Source: an uncultured Clostridia bacterium (GTDB lineage Bacteria > Bacillota > Clostridia > TANB77 > CAG-508). Taken from it: a stretch of 64,000 nt of DNA. Under the pieces are notes generated by a model. It was given only the letters and a program-made list of their open reading frames with translations. It had not been told where the DNA came from and ran no database searches. Position 1 is the first letter of the stretch, and every line of letters begins with the position of its first letter. A program made the position numbers and the translations under genes. Where the stretch lies: assembly GCA_948630815.1 (NCBI GenBank), contig CAPIEU010000007.1:1-64000 (forward strand), read 5' to 3'. Positions 9,058 through 18,329 of the stretch are shown piece by piece.

Positions 9058-9618
9058 TTATTTTTCCTCCTTTTTCTTAATTTCATCTCTTATTTTTGCT
9101 GCATCTTCATATCTTTCTTCTTGTATTGCTCGTTTTAAGTCGTTCTGTAATTCAGCTAATTTATTGTCTTTTATGGATGTATTGCCTACATCGTTTTCAA
9201 CTTGCGGACGAGCAATGCTCGCCCCTACATTGTTTGCATTAGGTTTATCTTTTATTCCTCTTCCTATATGCCTATTTCCTCCATGTATGTTTTTTAGTAT
9301 TGGATCTATTTTATTTGAAAAAATTTCATAACAATTTTCGCATCCAAATTTACCAGTATTAATAAAATCTTCATATGTCATTCCACATTTATTGCATATT
9401 AATTTTTCTTGTTCCATAAAGCTTGGTAAAAATTCTTTTTCTTCTTCAAAAAAATTTCCTAAAAAACTTGAAAAGCTAATTGGCATACTAAAATCCATAT
9501 CGCCTATTCCAAGAACTTTACTACATTTTTCACAAAGTGCCATTTCTTTTTTTACACCATTTATAATTTGTGTATATCTAACATTGGCCTTATTTTCTCC
9601 ACAATTTTGACATAACAT
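9058..9618 (-). CDS. mcsA: McsA, zinc-finger activator of McsB
   Basis: Two pairs of CxxC zinc-binding motifs (CQNCGENKANVRY with CEKC; CNKCG with CENC) occupy the first 100 residues and a UVR domain (LQNDLKRAIQEERYEDAAKIRDEIKK) ends the protein, the standard McsA architecture. I choose the ATG at 9618 because AAAGGAG overlaps the alternative GTG. McsA activates McsB and tunes CtsR. Odd feature: residues VGASIARPQVEND between the zinc part and the UVR domain are the translation of an inserted palindromic repeat (9203-9229). It lies in an operon with ctsR upstream and mcsB downstream. Confidence 0.93.
   Translation of the reverse strand: MLCQNCGENKANVRYTQIINGVKKEMALCEKCSKVLGIGDMDFSMPISFSSFLGNFFEEEKEFLPSFMEQEKLICNKCGMTYEDFINTGKFGCENCYEIFSNKIDPILKNIHGGNRHIGRGIKDKPNANNVGASIARPQVENDVGNTSIKDNKLAELQNDLKRAIQEERYEDAAKIRDEIKKKEEK
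9203..9229. repeat. REP-like palindrome inserted in frame in mcsA
   Basis: GCGGACGAGCAATGCTCGCCCC plus CTACA: a GC-rich palindrome of the kind found between genes elsewhere in the window (47752-47818, 50677-50694). Here it lies inside coding sequence and adds about nine residues to the McsA linker without breaking the frame. Confidence 0.65.
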
Positions 9619-9638
9619 AAAAATCACTCCTTTATTTT

Positions 9639-9735
9639 GATGTTGGATATTTTAGGTTTGAAGTTTGATATTAGGACAATTCTTCGAAGAACTTTCTTAA
9701 TATCTAACCTCTAACTTCCAACCTCCAACCTCTAA
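9639..9735. repeat. palindromic GTTGGA-type repeat, copy A
   Basis: A GTTGGATATT/GAAGTTTGATATT arm, a centre containing TTCTTCGAAGAA and a complementary arm with AACCTCTAACTTCCAACCTCC. The right end overlaps the ctsR stop codon. Other copies: 15201-15240, 37368-37478, 43902-43969 and 44015-44089. Confidence 0.7.
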
Positions 9736-10182
9736 TCAACTATATTTAATAACATATTTTTAAAAATATTAGCTCGTAATTCATCTCTTATATCTCCTGG
9801 AACAGTTAGTACATTGTCACTTGTTGCTACTTTTAATAATTTTGCTTCTACCTCTCTAATAATTCCATAAGATAAAAAATTACTTATATAAATATCTACG
9901 TCTCCTGCTGTAATCTTATTATCTAGGTTTGCAATAATGTGCATTAGATAATTGCTTTTAGTAATATTTATTTTTTTTATTCTAATATGTCCTCCGTCCT
10001 CCACGCTTACTTTCTACATAATAGCCAAGTGAGGGTTTAAATCGTGTTTGTATTACATAATTTATTTGTGATGGAACACAATTAAACTGTTCTGCTAACT
10101 CATTTCTTTGTATTTCTACATAATCGTCTTCTCCTTTTAATAAATCTTTTATAAAATCTTCTATTATATCTGCCATTCGCAT
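9732..10182 (-). CDS. ctsR: transcriptional repressor CtsR, read through a CGG +1 shift
   Basis: CtsR represses class III heat-shock genes by binding a heptad direct repeat. Two frames combine into a 149-residue protein (family about 153) if the C of CGG at 9994-9996 is skipped. The join restores SKRGGGGHIRIKK, the glycine-rich wing tip of the winged helix that contacts DNA and senses heat; unshifted, the protein stops seven codons later. N-terminal HTH: IQRNELAEQFNCVPSQINYVIQTRF. I take the ATG at 10182 over the GTG at 10191 because GGAAG precedes it. First gene of the ctsR-mcsA-mcsB operon, autoregulated through the box at 10206. Confidence 0.92.
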
Positions 10183-10205
10183 TTTATTCACTTCCGTTTC
10201 TTGAC

Positions 10206-10222
10206 TTTGACTTTCTTTGACT
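10206..10222 (-). promoter_or_regulatory. CtsR operator
   Basis: The minus strand reads AGTCAAAGAAAGTCAAA, an exact match to the published CtsR consensus RGTCAAANANRGTCAAA. It lies 24 bases upstream of the ctsR start, as expected for autoregulation of the ctsR operon. Confidence 0.9.
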
Positions 10223-10473
10223 TATAATTATAATATAATAGATTTATTCCTATTTCAAATAAACCTTATTATATTATATTCTTGTTTTAGTTGATTTATA
10301 CTTATTATTATTTATTATTTTTATCATTCTCATTTTTTCTCTCTTATTCGAGTTTTTTTGTAAAAACCTCAAACTGGTAGACTGTAGTTTTAAGAATTAA
10401 ATATACTTGGAATAATATTACATTTTAGTGGATATAATTTAATAACAAAAGAAATTTTTAGGAGGTACAAGCT

Positions 10474-10656
10474 ATGAATTTAGAGAGATTGCATAATATG
10501 TTAAATACTAAAGAAAAGATTGATGTTTACTATGACGAAAGACCTGTGTGGGTACAAGAAGTACATGATAATATTGCAAAGGTGAGTTTTATTGATAGTT
10601 TTGAAGAAAAGGATGTTTATATAGAAGATTTATACGAAAATGATTTATATAATTAG
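10474..10656 (+). CDS. sspH: H-type small acid-soluble spore protein
   Basis: A 60-residue protein matching the SspH family in size and layout: N-terminal MNLERLHNMLNTKEKIDVYY, central RPVWVQEVHDNIAKVSF and a C-terminal DVYIEDLYEND. These proteins are made in the forespore. A strong ribosome binding site (AGGAGG) precedes the ATG, and CATTTTA at 10421 fits a SigF/SigG -10 box, although no good -35 is evident. It stands alone and ends in a strong terminator. Assignment rests on pattern similarity only. Confidence 0.75.
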   Translation: MNLERLHNMLNTKEKIDVYYDERPVWVQEVHDNIAKVSFIDSFEEKDVYIEDLYENDLYN

Positions 10657-10700
10657 TAAAAAGCCAAAGCCTCCTTAATGAGATGCTTTGGCTTTTTACT
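10655..10700. terminator. bidirectional terminator between sspH and the 84-aa gene
   Basis: A perfect 16-bp stem (AGTAAAAAGCCAAAGC / GCTTTGGCTTTTTACT) with a 14-nt loop between converging genes. Confidence 0.9.
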
Positions 10701-10706
10701 AATTTT

Positions 10707-10961
10707 TTACCCAACCTTTACAACTAAGGTGGATTTTTTGAAGGATTCTATTGGAATTTCTGTATCGTATTCAATTGGAACATTATACTTTTTCTGTGCA
10801 TTTCTCTTTGCATTTAATAGGTTTTCACCTTTTTTCAGTTCCTCAATAAAAAAATTGAATGCTTCATCACAGGTACTATGATTTTCACCAATTTTAATTT
10901 TTCCCTGTATCCATTGTGAATTTCTTATTATTCTTGATGCCCGTAATTCATAGTTTAACAT
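10707..10961 (-). CDS. 84-aa protein of unknown function with an in-frame CGG at codon 7
   Basis: A soluble, basic 84-residue protein (NSQWIQGKIKIGENHSTCDEAF, then EELKKGENLLNAKRNAQKKY). GGGAG precedes the ATG. It contains an unshifted CGG codon at 10941-10943 (codon 7); skipping its C would lead to a stop four codons later, so here CGG must be read as an amino acid or the gene must be regulated by that choice. No family is recognised. Confidence 0.55.
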   Translation of the reverse strand: MLNYELRASRIIRNSQWIQGKIKIGENHSTCDEAFNFFIEELKKGENLLNAKRNAQKKYNVPIEYDTEIPIESFKKSTLVVKVG

Positions 10962-11032
10962 TTTGTTTCTCCCTTCAAAATAAAATTTGTTTTACTTATT
11001 TATTATAATATATATTTCAATAAAAAGAAATA

Positions 11033-12418
11033 CTAAAATTCAACTTTTTCTGCGATATAATTCTCTAGTTCATCTATACTGATACGTATTTGTTCCATTG
11101 TATCTCTATCTCTTACAGTTACTGTATTATTTTCTAATGTATCAAAATCTATGGTTACACAATATGGGGTTCCTATTTCATCTTCTCTTCTATATCTTTT
11201 TCCTATACTTCCTGCTTCATCATAGTCACTCATAAATTTCTTTGAAAGTTTTTCATAAACTTCGTCTGCTTTTTGGCTTAATTTCTTAGATAGTGGAAGT
11301 ATTGCTACTTTATATGGTGCAAGTGCTGGATGCAAGTGTAATACTGTACGAGTATCTCCTTCTCCTATATTCTCTTCTTCATATGCATTACACATTATGG
11401 CTAAGAAAATTCTATCCACTCCAACTGCTGGTTCAATACAATATGGTACATATCTCTCATTTGTTTCTAAATCTAAATATGTTAAATCTTCTTTAGATGC
11501 TTCCATATGCCTTGATAAATCATAATCTGTTCTATCTGCAATTCCCCATAGTTCTCCCCAACCAAATGGAAATAGAAATTCTATATCTGTTGTACCTTTA
11601 CTATAAAAAGATAATTCTTCTTTTGAATGTTCTCTTAATCTTAAATTTTCTTCTTTAATTCCAAAGTTAATTAACCAATCTTTACAGAATTTTTTCCAAT
11701 ATTCGTACCATTCTAAGTCAGTTCCTGGTTTGCAGAAAAATTCAAGTTCCATTTGTTCAAATTCTCTTGTTCTAAAAATAAAATTTCCTGGTGTGATTTC
11801 ATTTCTAAAAGATCTTCCCATTTGACCAATGCCCATTGGCATTTTTCTTCTTGTTGTTCTAAGTACATTTTTAAAATCTACAAACATTCCTTGTGCTGTT
11901 TCTGGTCTTAAATAAACTTCAGATTTCGCATCTTCTGTTACACCCATATAACTTTTAAACATTAAATTAAATTGTCTAATTTCTGTAAAATTCATTTTTC
12001 CACAACTTGGGCATACAATATTATTTTCTTTTATGTAATTAACCAATTGTTCATTTGTCCAACCATCTAAACCAGACATTTCTTTTCCATTTTTAAATGC
12101 CCATTCTTCAATCAATTTATCTGCCCTATGACGTGTTTTACAGGCTTTACAATCAATTAATGGATCTGAAAATCCTCCAACATGCCCTGTTGTTACCCAT
12201 ACTTGTGGATTCATTATAATGGCGGCATCAATACCTACATTATATTTATTTTGTGTTATAAATTTTTTCCACCACGCATCTTTAATATTCTTTTTAAGTT
12301 CTGCTCCTAATGGACCATAATCCCATGAATTTGCAAGTCCTCCATAAATTTCTGATCCTGGATAAACAAACCCTCTTGCCTTGCATAAATTTACGATTTT
12401 TTCCATTGTTTCTACCAT
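11033..12418 (-). CDS. glyQS: glycyl-tRNA synthetase, single-chain dimeric type
   Basis: A 461-residue class II synthetase that charges tRNA-Gly. Motif evidence: LCKARGFVYPGSEIYGGLANSWDYGPLG at the N-terminus, a zinc-type insertion (CKAC ... CPSCG), motif 2 MGRSFRNEITPGNFIFRTREFEQME, GWGELWGIADRTDYDLSRH and motif 3 EPAVGVDRIFLAI, then a C-terminal anticodon-binding domain (HPALAPYKVAILPL). Length fits the alpha2 type, so no separate beta subunit is needed. No T-box leader is visible in the 21 bases before secF's neighbour downstream or upstream of it; upstream lies the 3' end of secF. No CGG codon occurs in it. Confidence 0.96.
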   Translation of the reverse strand: MVETMEKIVNLCKARGFVYPGSEIYGGLANSWDYGPLGAELKKNIKDAWWKKFITQNKYNVGIDAAIIMNPQVWVTTGHVGGFSDPLIDCKACKTRHRADKLIEEWAFKNGKEMSGLDGWTNEQLVNYIKENNIVCPSCGKMNFTEIRQFNLMFKSYMGVTEDAKSEVYLRPETAQGMFVDFKNVLRTTRRKMPMGIGQMGRSFRNEITPGNFIFRTREFEQMELEFFCKPGTDLEWYEYWKKFCKDWLINFGIKEENLRLREHSKEELSFYSKGTTDIEFLFPFGWGELWGIADRTDYDLSRHMEASKEDLTYLDLETNERYVPYCIEPAVGVDRIFLAIMCNAYEEENIGEGDTRTVLHLHPALAPYKVAILPLSKKLSQKADEVYEKLSKKFMSDYDEAGSIGKRYRREDEIGTPYCVTIDFDTLENNTVTVRDRDTMEQIRISIDELENYIAEKVEF

Positions 12419-12439
12419 TTCTAAGCCTCCTTTTGTTAA

Positions 12440-13102
12440 TTATTTTTTCTTCTCATTTTCTCTATTTTTTTCTAATCTATTTTCATTTTGTATTACTGTA
12501 TACATTACAACTGCTATATATAGTAATATTACAAAAAGCATCATAAATACTCCTATTGGTATTCTTATAAGCCCTATAACACTTAAAAGTAATGCTTGTG
12601 ATAATACTAACCTTATGATAAGTGTTGTTATTACTTTGGTTAAACCTAAACTTAAATATCTAACTCCAACATATGCAAGTATTACTATTGTTACTATTAT
12701 CATTGGAATTATATAAGGTTTTATAATGTCTCTTCCTCTTATGTGCCCAACTGTATCTGTAACAACAATTTTTTCACTTTCACCTATTTCATATTTTTCT
12801 TTTAATTTTGTTTCTAAAGCAGATATTTGTTCATCAGTTGCAGATTTTACATTGATTGCAATAGAGTCTTTAAATATTTCTATTTCTTGATATATCATTT
12901 CTTGTTTTCCAAGTGTTTCTTCAGTAATTTTTTTTATATCTTCTAAATTATATTCTTTTCCAAGATATACATTAATTTTTGTATGCTCACTATACATTAA
13001 TGTAAAATTTAGTCTAAATGTAAATATTGATATTGTTCCTAATATAATAATTATGGCTATTAAGATATATAATGTTTTTTTGTTTTTCATTAATTCTTTC
13101 AT
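12440..13102 (-). CDS. secF: short SecF-like protein-export membrane protein
   Basis: A 220-residue protein with one N-terminal membrane segment, a small extracytoplasmic region (EHTKINVYLGKEYNLEDIKKI) and a cluster of C-terminal membrane segments containing VGVRYLSLGLTKVITTLIIRLVLSQALLL. Together with SecD directly upstream this is a SecDF pair, which pulls exported proteins from SecYEG using the proton gradient. It is about 80 residues shorter than usual SecF, and the usual VSIGG/D-E motifs are hard to see. The assignment depends mainly on its place 46 bases after secD. Confidence 0.7.
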   Translation of the reverse strand: MKELMKNKKTLYILIAIIIILGTISIFTFRLNFTLMYSEHTKINVYLGKEYNLEDIKKITEETLGKQEMIYQEIEIFKDSIAINVKSATDEQISALETKLKEKYEIGESEKIVVTDTVGHIRGRDIIKPYIIPMIIVTIVILAYVGVRYLSLGLTKVITTLIIRLVLSQALLLSVIGLIRIPIGVFMMLFVILLYIAVVMYTVIQNENRLEKNRENEKKK

Positions 13103-13148
13103 ATTCTCTAATATTCCTTCCTTTAAAACTTTTCATATATTACATAAT

Positions 13149-14499
13149 CTATTTATCATCTAATAATGTACTTATTGTAATATAATTATATATAAACATT
13201 ACTATTAATCCCCAGAACAATACCATTCCTATACTTGCTACAGGTATCCATTTCATAAATGTAAATACAATTCCTATTAATAATATTGGTAATAATATAG
13301 ATGTATGTCTTAGATATGTTTGTTTTATAATCTCTTTTTTATTTATACCTTTATCTAAACCATTTAAAACATATTTTATAAACATATAATTTATGGCTAA
13401 TAATGTTATAAATGCACATATAGAATCTACTGCTATTACTACATTTGTATATCTTAAAACTATTAGTAATAATGCAACATATCCAATAAATGCTATACTT
13501 GTATAAATTCCTTTTACTTTATATTTTATACATAGATATACTAGTGCTACAATTACTATTACAACTAATAAACATATACATACTTTTAGCATACCAAGAT
13601 TTATCCCTGTAGATAAGTTATTATTACTAGAAATATCATATTTAATTGGCATTTTACCAGAATCGATTAATCCTGCTACCCCGTGATGCTTGTTCTATAT
13701 AACTTTGTATAGTGGCTGAATTTGTAGTTACACTTCCTACTGATAATTGTAATATTCCTGATGAATTTTCTTCACTAAAATATGTTTCTATAAGTTGTTC
13801 TCCATCTAAATTTATTGTTACTTTTTTTGTAGTAGTATTTCCTGTTTCATCTGTTATTTCAATATAATTTTTAGAAATTTCTTGTAATTTTTTCTTTCCA
13901 ATTTTATTAAATTCAATACTTAAATATACAGTAGTTCCTGTTTCTGTAGTCCCATAAACAACTTTTGCATTTTTTACATCTTCATTATTAAGTAATACTT
14001 CTTTTGTTTCACTATTTCTTACAGAAAATTCCCCTAAGTATTCTAAATTATAAATTGCTGTATCTGTGTTTGAATTTTCGTATAACTCTACTGTAATTTC
14101 TCCATTTTCATTATTAAGCCTAACTGCATAATCGTTTATACCATATGCTTTTAAACGTTTTTCTATTATTTCTTTACATATCTTATAATTTTCTTCGTTT
14201 AATACTTCTTCTTTATTTACTAGTTCTTGTTGTTTACTATATCCTTCTTTTAGGTTTCCTTCATCATCTACTCCATCTTCAGTAACATTTCCTTCGTTAT
14301 CAATAATTATCTCTTGTGTAGATGAATCTACTACTAATTTTGCAATTCTTGCACCTTTTAAATCTTTTGATAAACTATAATCTGGTAATACATTTACCAT
14401 TGTACCTTTGTTTTTTACAAATATTCCAACAAAAGAAATTAAACTAATTGCTATTATTACTAAAATAGCTAATATTTTTATTGTTACATTTTTTTTCAT
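13149..14499 (-). CDS. secD: SecD-like protein-export membrane protein, read through a CGG +1 shift
   Basis: Two frames join into 449 residues when the C of CGG at 13681-13683 is skipped, giving IEQASGVAGLIDSGKMPIKYDI. This matches the SecD hallmark in which a glycine-rich A-L/I-x-S-G-x-x-P segment leads into the membrane domain; unshifted, the protein stops after nine odd residues and loses all C-terminal membrane spans. Residues 1-30 hold a membrane anchor; about 30-275 are the extracytoplasmic P1 region; about five membrane segments follow. It is shorter and more divergent than typical SecD. secF follows after 46 bases. Confidence 0.82.
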
Positions 14500-14524
14500 T
14501 TTTGTTTCTTCCTTTCATTTATTA

Positions 14525-15184
14525 TTACAATAATTTTGTATTGTTTATAACAAGTTCAAACCACACATTTAAATATTTTGCTGCATATTTACTCATCATT
14601 GTCCTATCCATAAATATTTCAAAATAATCTAATACTGGGCAAATTTCAGTATCTATATTAATACTTAATATTACTTTTCTGTTTTCTTTATCTAGTTCTA
14701 ATAATGTATTTGTAACTGCATAATTTACTCTGTCGTGCTTTCCAAATGTTGCAATATTAGTATTTACAACTCTATCCCTATGAACATCTGATTTATCTGC
14801 TAAAATTAGTGCAGCTGATATATCACTTACAGCTGTACCTGTTTGCTCATCATGGTTTCCAATTGCCATCATAATTTCTGTTCTATCTTTATGTGGCATT
14901 CCCATATCTTTTAAAATGTTATAAGCAAGTATTGCTCCAGATTGTGCATGGTCTACACGGTTTACACAATTTCCAATATCGTGCAAATATCCTGCTATTT
15001 TTGCAAGTTCTACTCTATCTTCACCATATCCAAAAGTTCTTAATATTTCTCCAGCTCTATACGAAACTATACTTATATGTCTAACACTGTGTTCAGTAAA
15101 TCCTAGTACGTTTAATTGTTTTTGAGTTCCTTCAATTAATGCCTGTACTTCTTCATTTTTCTTAACATCCTCTAATGTAATCAT
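14525..15184 (-). CDS. HD-domain phosphohydrolase
   Basis: A 219-residue protein with the metal-binding HD signature: HSVRH (first His), AGYLHDIGN (HD pair), HAQSGA and IGNHDEQTGT, then DKSDVHRDR. Such proteins hydrolyse phosphoesters or nucleotides; the substrate cannot be told. I set the start at the ATG at 15184 because GGGGGG lies eight bases upstream; the longer frame is repeat sequence. It lies 25 bases upstream of secD on the same strand and may be co-transcribed. Confidence 0.85.
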   Translation of the reverse strand: MITLEDVKKNEEVQALIEGTQKQLNVLGFTEHSVRHISIVSYRAGEILRTFGYGEDRVELAKIAGYLHDIGNCVNRVDHAQSGAILAYNILKDMGMPHKDRTEIMMAIGNHDEQTGTAVSDISAALILADKSDVHRDRVVNTNIATFGKHDRVNYAVTNTLLELDKENRKVILSINIDTEICPVLDYFEIFMDRTMMSKYAAKYLNVWFELVINNTKLL

Positions 15185-15200
15185 AAAACCCCCCATTTTT

Positions 15201-15240
15201 TTGAAGCCTGAAGTTAGAAGTTGGATATTGGATGTTGAAA
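15201..15240. repeat. GTTGGA-type repeat, partial copy E
   Basis: GAAGTTAGAAGTTGGATATTGGATGTTG matches one arm of the palindromic repeat at 9639 and 37368. It lies just upstream of the HD-protein start. Confidence 0.5.
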
Positions 15241-15379
15241 AATTATTTATCAAATTTATACCAATTTCTAACTTTATATATGCTTATCTTTAGTATTTTT
15301 TCGCTTTTATACGATAGTAGTATTTTATAATAAAATACTGAAAAAAGCAAGAAATTTCTTCTTGCTTTTTAATGTTTTT

Positions 15380-15435
15380 GTTACTGTTTAGACTATATCA
15401 TTTTCAATCCGCTCCCATGAAATTAATATGTTTTC
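15380..15435. repeat. dispersed intergenic repeat (copy 1)
   Basis: GTTACTGTTTAGACTATATC followed by a CGCTCCCA block and TAATAT is repeated nearly identically at 31909-31965. It lies after the spoIIQ stop. Function unknown. Confidence 0.6.
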
Positions 15436-15440
15436 GTAAT

Positions 15441-16286
15441 CTATTTTATAAATTGATTTGGATCTAATGTCTCTCCATCTTTTGTTATTTCAAAGTGTAA
15501 ATGTGGCTCATCTAATATTTCAAATGTTGCTGTATTTCCAACTGTTCCTATATTTTGTCCTTGTTTTACTTCTTCTCCAACTTCCACAAACTCACTAGTT
15601 AATAAGTTTGAATATAGTGTTTCATATCCATTTTGATGTTGTATTATAATTGATAATCCATACCTTGGGTCGTTTTTAATAGATTTAATTTTTCCATCAG
15701 CTGACGCTTTTACTACACTTGTTTTATCTGCTTTTATATCTATTCCTAAATGTGTTGTCCATTCTTCTAATGTTGCAGAATATACTAAATTATCTTTAGC
15801 ATATTGTTTAGAAATTTCTCCTTCAACTGGTTTTACAAATTGAACTTCTTCACTAGTTTTATTTTCTACTTTTTGTGTATTGTCTGTATTTGCTGTATTA
15901 GTTTTATCTTCTTTTACTTCTGTATTAGTATTTACAGTATTATTAACTGATTTTGTATTTGCTTTAGTTGTATTTGTAGTTGATTTTGTATTTGTATTCG
16001 TTTTATTCTCTACAGTATTATCTACATTATTTGTAATTTCATTTTTAGATTCTTCTACAGTTTTACCCATTTGTGAACTAGCGGTTTTCGATTGTTCTTC
16101 TGTTTGCCCTATAAGTGCTGCAATTTTTCCAGAACTTACATCACTTTGTTCTTCCATTTTATTTCCATATAATACAAATGTAATTACAAATGCAATAATT
16201 CCAATTCCTAATATACTTCCTCCAATATATAGAATATTTTTTGTATTATTTTCTGTTTTTTCATGTTTTCTTGTTTCTCTTCTCAT
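15441..16286 (-). CDS. spoIIQ: SpoIIQ-like M23 endopeptidase
   Basis: A 281-residue membrane-anchored LytM-type protein. One membrane segment (about residues 19-40) is followed by a long Asn/Thr/Lys-rich linker and a C-terminal M23 domain. Zinc ligands look intact: HLGIDI (H-x3-D) and HLHFEI (H-x-H), so it is probably an active peptidase, as in clostridial SpoIIQ rather than the degenerate Bacillus one. It lies directly downstream of spoIID, the usual clostridial arrangement, where both act in engulfment of the forespore; SpoIIQ also bridges to SpoIIIAH. Promoter not identified. Confidence 0.85.
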   Translation of the reverse strand: MRRETRKHEKTENNTKNILYIGGSILGIGIIAFVITFVLYGNKMEEQSDVSSGKIAALIGQTEEQSKTASSQMGKTVEESKNEITNNVDNTVENKTNTNTKSTTNTTKANTKSVNNTVNTNTEVKEDKTNTANTDNTQKVENKTSEEVQFVKPVEGEISKQYAKDNLVYSATLEEWTTHLGIDIKADKTSVVKASADGKIKSIKNDPRYGLSIIIQHQNGYETLYSNLLTSEFVEVGEEVKQGQNIGTVGNTATFEILDEPHLHFEITKDGETLDPNQFIK

Positions 16287-16411
16287 AGTAACTCCTCCTA
16301 AATTTTATATTTAGTTAAAGTATTTCCTAAATTAGAAGAATTATACATTGAGATTTAATAAGTTTGTCTATATATTTTTTATAGCAACACTATGAAAATA
16401 AAATATAAATT

Positions 16412-17414
16412 TTACATATCTATAATTTCTACTCCTACATAAAAATGCTTTATGATTTCTTCATAATTTTTCCCTTGTTTGGCAAGAGCATCTGCACCCG
16501 TTTGGCTCATTCCAACACCATGTCCATATCCAATTACACTAAACTTTATATTATCTGCTTCAATTTGAAATGTAAAATTTGTAGAACGCAACCCAAGAAT
16601 TGTTCTTGCCTCAACTCCTGCTAGTTCAACATTTCCAACTTTTAAAGTTTTTACTCTACCACTATCTGTTTTTTCTTTTATAGATATAGCATCATCTAAA
16701 GAAAAGTCTATTACAATTTCTGGGTGTTTTTCTTTTATTTTATTTATAAATTCTTCCTTATTTAAAATAACTTCTGAATTATACTGGCTATATTCTTCTT
16801 CTCCGTGCTGTTTCTACTACTTGCAAATATGGATACCCACTTCCTCCCCAAACATTAATAGGAACTTCTGTTACTCCTCCACTATTAGAATGAAAAAAAG
16901 CATTTATAGGCTTTCCTTCATATGTAATAATTTTTCCTTTAGTAGCATTAACTACATTTTGAATCCTATTCCAATTACTCTCTCTTAAATTTTCATCCCA
17001 CCTTGCAAGTCTATCTTCTTTTGAAATCCACGCTTGGCAACAACTTGCATTGTCACATATATCAGCATCTCCATGCTTTTTTTCATTACTTGTAATTTTG
17101 TAAATTGTATAGGTTCTTGCAACTACGGCTTGTGATTTAAGTGCCTCTAATTCAAAATCAGCTGGCATTTCTGCTGAAACTACATGGTATAAATATTCAT
17201 CAAGAGGAACTTCACTAATTTTATTTGTGGCAGAATGTAATAATTTTACAGTACTATATTTTTTATAATCATAATTATTTTCTATCACTTGCTCTACTAC
17301 TTTATTTTCAGTTTCTGCAATTGTTTCTTTTATTTCAAATCTCTTCGTAAATAGAATAGGTATTAAAAATATAATTTGAATTAATATAATTAAATATAAA
17401 ATTAGTTTTCTCAT
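16412..17414 (-). CDS. spoIID: stage II sporulation protein D, read through a CGG +1 shift
   Basis: SpoIID is a membrane-anchored lytic transglycosylase needed for engulfment. Skipping the C of CGG at 16803-16805 joins 203 N-terminal to 130 C-terminal residues (333 in all, family about 340) as VVETAGEEEYSQ. The first part has a membrane anchor and the SpoIID core (EVPLDEYLYHVVSAEMPADFELEALKSQAVVARTY, and FHSNSGG). The second part supplies GVEARTILGLRST and the conserved IGYGHGVGMSQTGADALAKQG end, which would be lost without the shift. spoIIQ follows. SpoIID, SpoIIM and SpoIIP usually act together; the latter two are not in this window. Confidence 0.93.
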
Positions 17415-17479
17415 ATATTAGATTCACTCTCTTTCTTGTTCATAACAAAAAAACATTTATATTGTATTCCTTCGTAGAA

Positions 17480-17500
17480 AGGCAGGCACGAGGCCTGCCT
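17480..17500 (-). terminator. GC-rich hairpin after sigF
   Basis: AGGCAGGC ACGA GCCTGCCT, 17 bases after the sigF stop. It may be a terminator or one of the REP-like palindromes. Confidence 0.55.
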
Positions 17501-17516
17501 CCATATATTATTTATA

Positions 17517-18238
17517 TTATGATGTTAATTTTAGTTTCATAGAATTTAATACTTTCTTTTCAATTCTTGAAACTTGTACCTGTGTAATTCCTAAAACTTT
17601 TGCTACTTCACTTTGTGTTTTTTCTTTATAAAATCTAAGCAAAATAATTTCTTTCTCTCTTGTATTTAGATTGTCTATTAACTGTTTAATTGCAATTTTA
17701 TTTATTACTCCACCTGCTTCATCTTTTCCACTTCCTATTTTATCAATAATACATCTTGAATCATCTCCTCCAGATGATTCTTCATAAATTGATGATACTG
17801 GTCTTAAAGAATCAAGTGCATATGTAATTTCTTCTTTAGGAACTTTAAGTATTTTTGAAATCTCAGTTATACTTATTTCTTCCCCAGTTTTATTTAAATA
17901 TTCTTTTTGAAGCTCTAATATTTTTACTGCTAATTCTTTAGTACTTCTACTTACTTTAACCATTCCATCATCACGAATGAAACGTTTTATTTCTCCTAAT
18001 ATATATGGTACTGCATAGGTTGAAACTTGTACTTCAAAACTTGTATCAAATCTTTTTATTGCTTTAATAAAGCCCATACAACCGAATTTGATAGATATCT
18101 TCTATTTCATATCCTCTTCCACCAAATCTTTTAACAATGTTCCAAATTAAACCTTTATTATTTTCCACTAATTTAGTCATTGCTTCTTCGTTTCCGGTCC
18201 TGGGCTTTTGCAATAAGCTCTAAATTTTCTTCGTACAT
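17517..18238 (-). CDS. sigF: forespore sigma factor SigF, read through two CGG +1 shifts
   Basis: SigF directs early forespore transcription. Skipping the C of CGG at 18194-18196 and again at 18082-18084 gives a 239-residue sigma factor. The first join reads AKAQDGNEEAMTKLVENN (region 1.2/2.1) and the second QIGCMGFIKAIKRFD, the near-invariant region 2.2 motif of SigF/SigG. The rest holds region 3 (LAVKILELQKEYLNKTG) and region 4 HTH (QSEVAKVLGITQVQVSRIEKKVLNSMK). The ATG at 18238 follows GGGAG. Without shifting, the frame from this ATG stops after about 21 codons. It ends the spoIIAA-spoIIAB-sigF operon. Confidence 0.96.
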
Positions 18239-18329
18239 AGCCTACTCCCTTTTTCTATTTAAAATAAGCACAAATCAGCGTTAGATGAAGTAATATATTT
18301 ATAGCATATCTTAAATAGTAACTAATTTC

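Noticed and set aside
9603..9618. CGG across codon borders (e.g. NNC GGN, NCG GNN) as further shift sites
   Set aside because: In clpC, spoVG, SASP, murC and others these are read normally in frame; only an in-frame CGG codon coincides with a shift.
11033..12460. T-box riboswitch before glycyl-tRNA synthetase
   Set aside because: Only about 20 bases separate the gene from secF upstream; no specifier stem or NNTGGNACC box.
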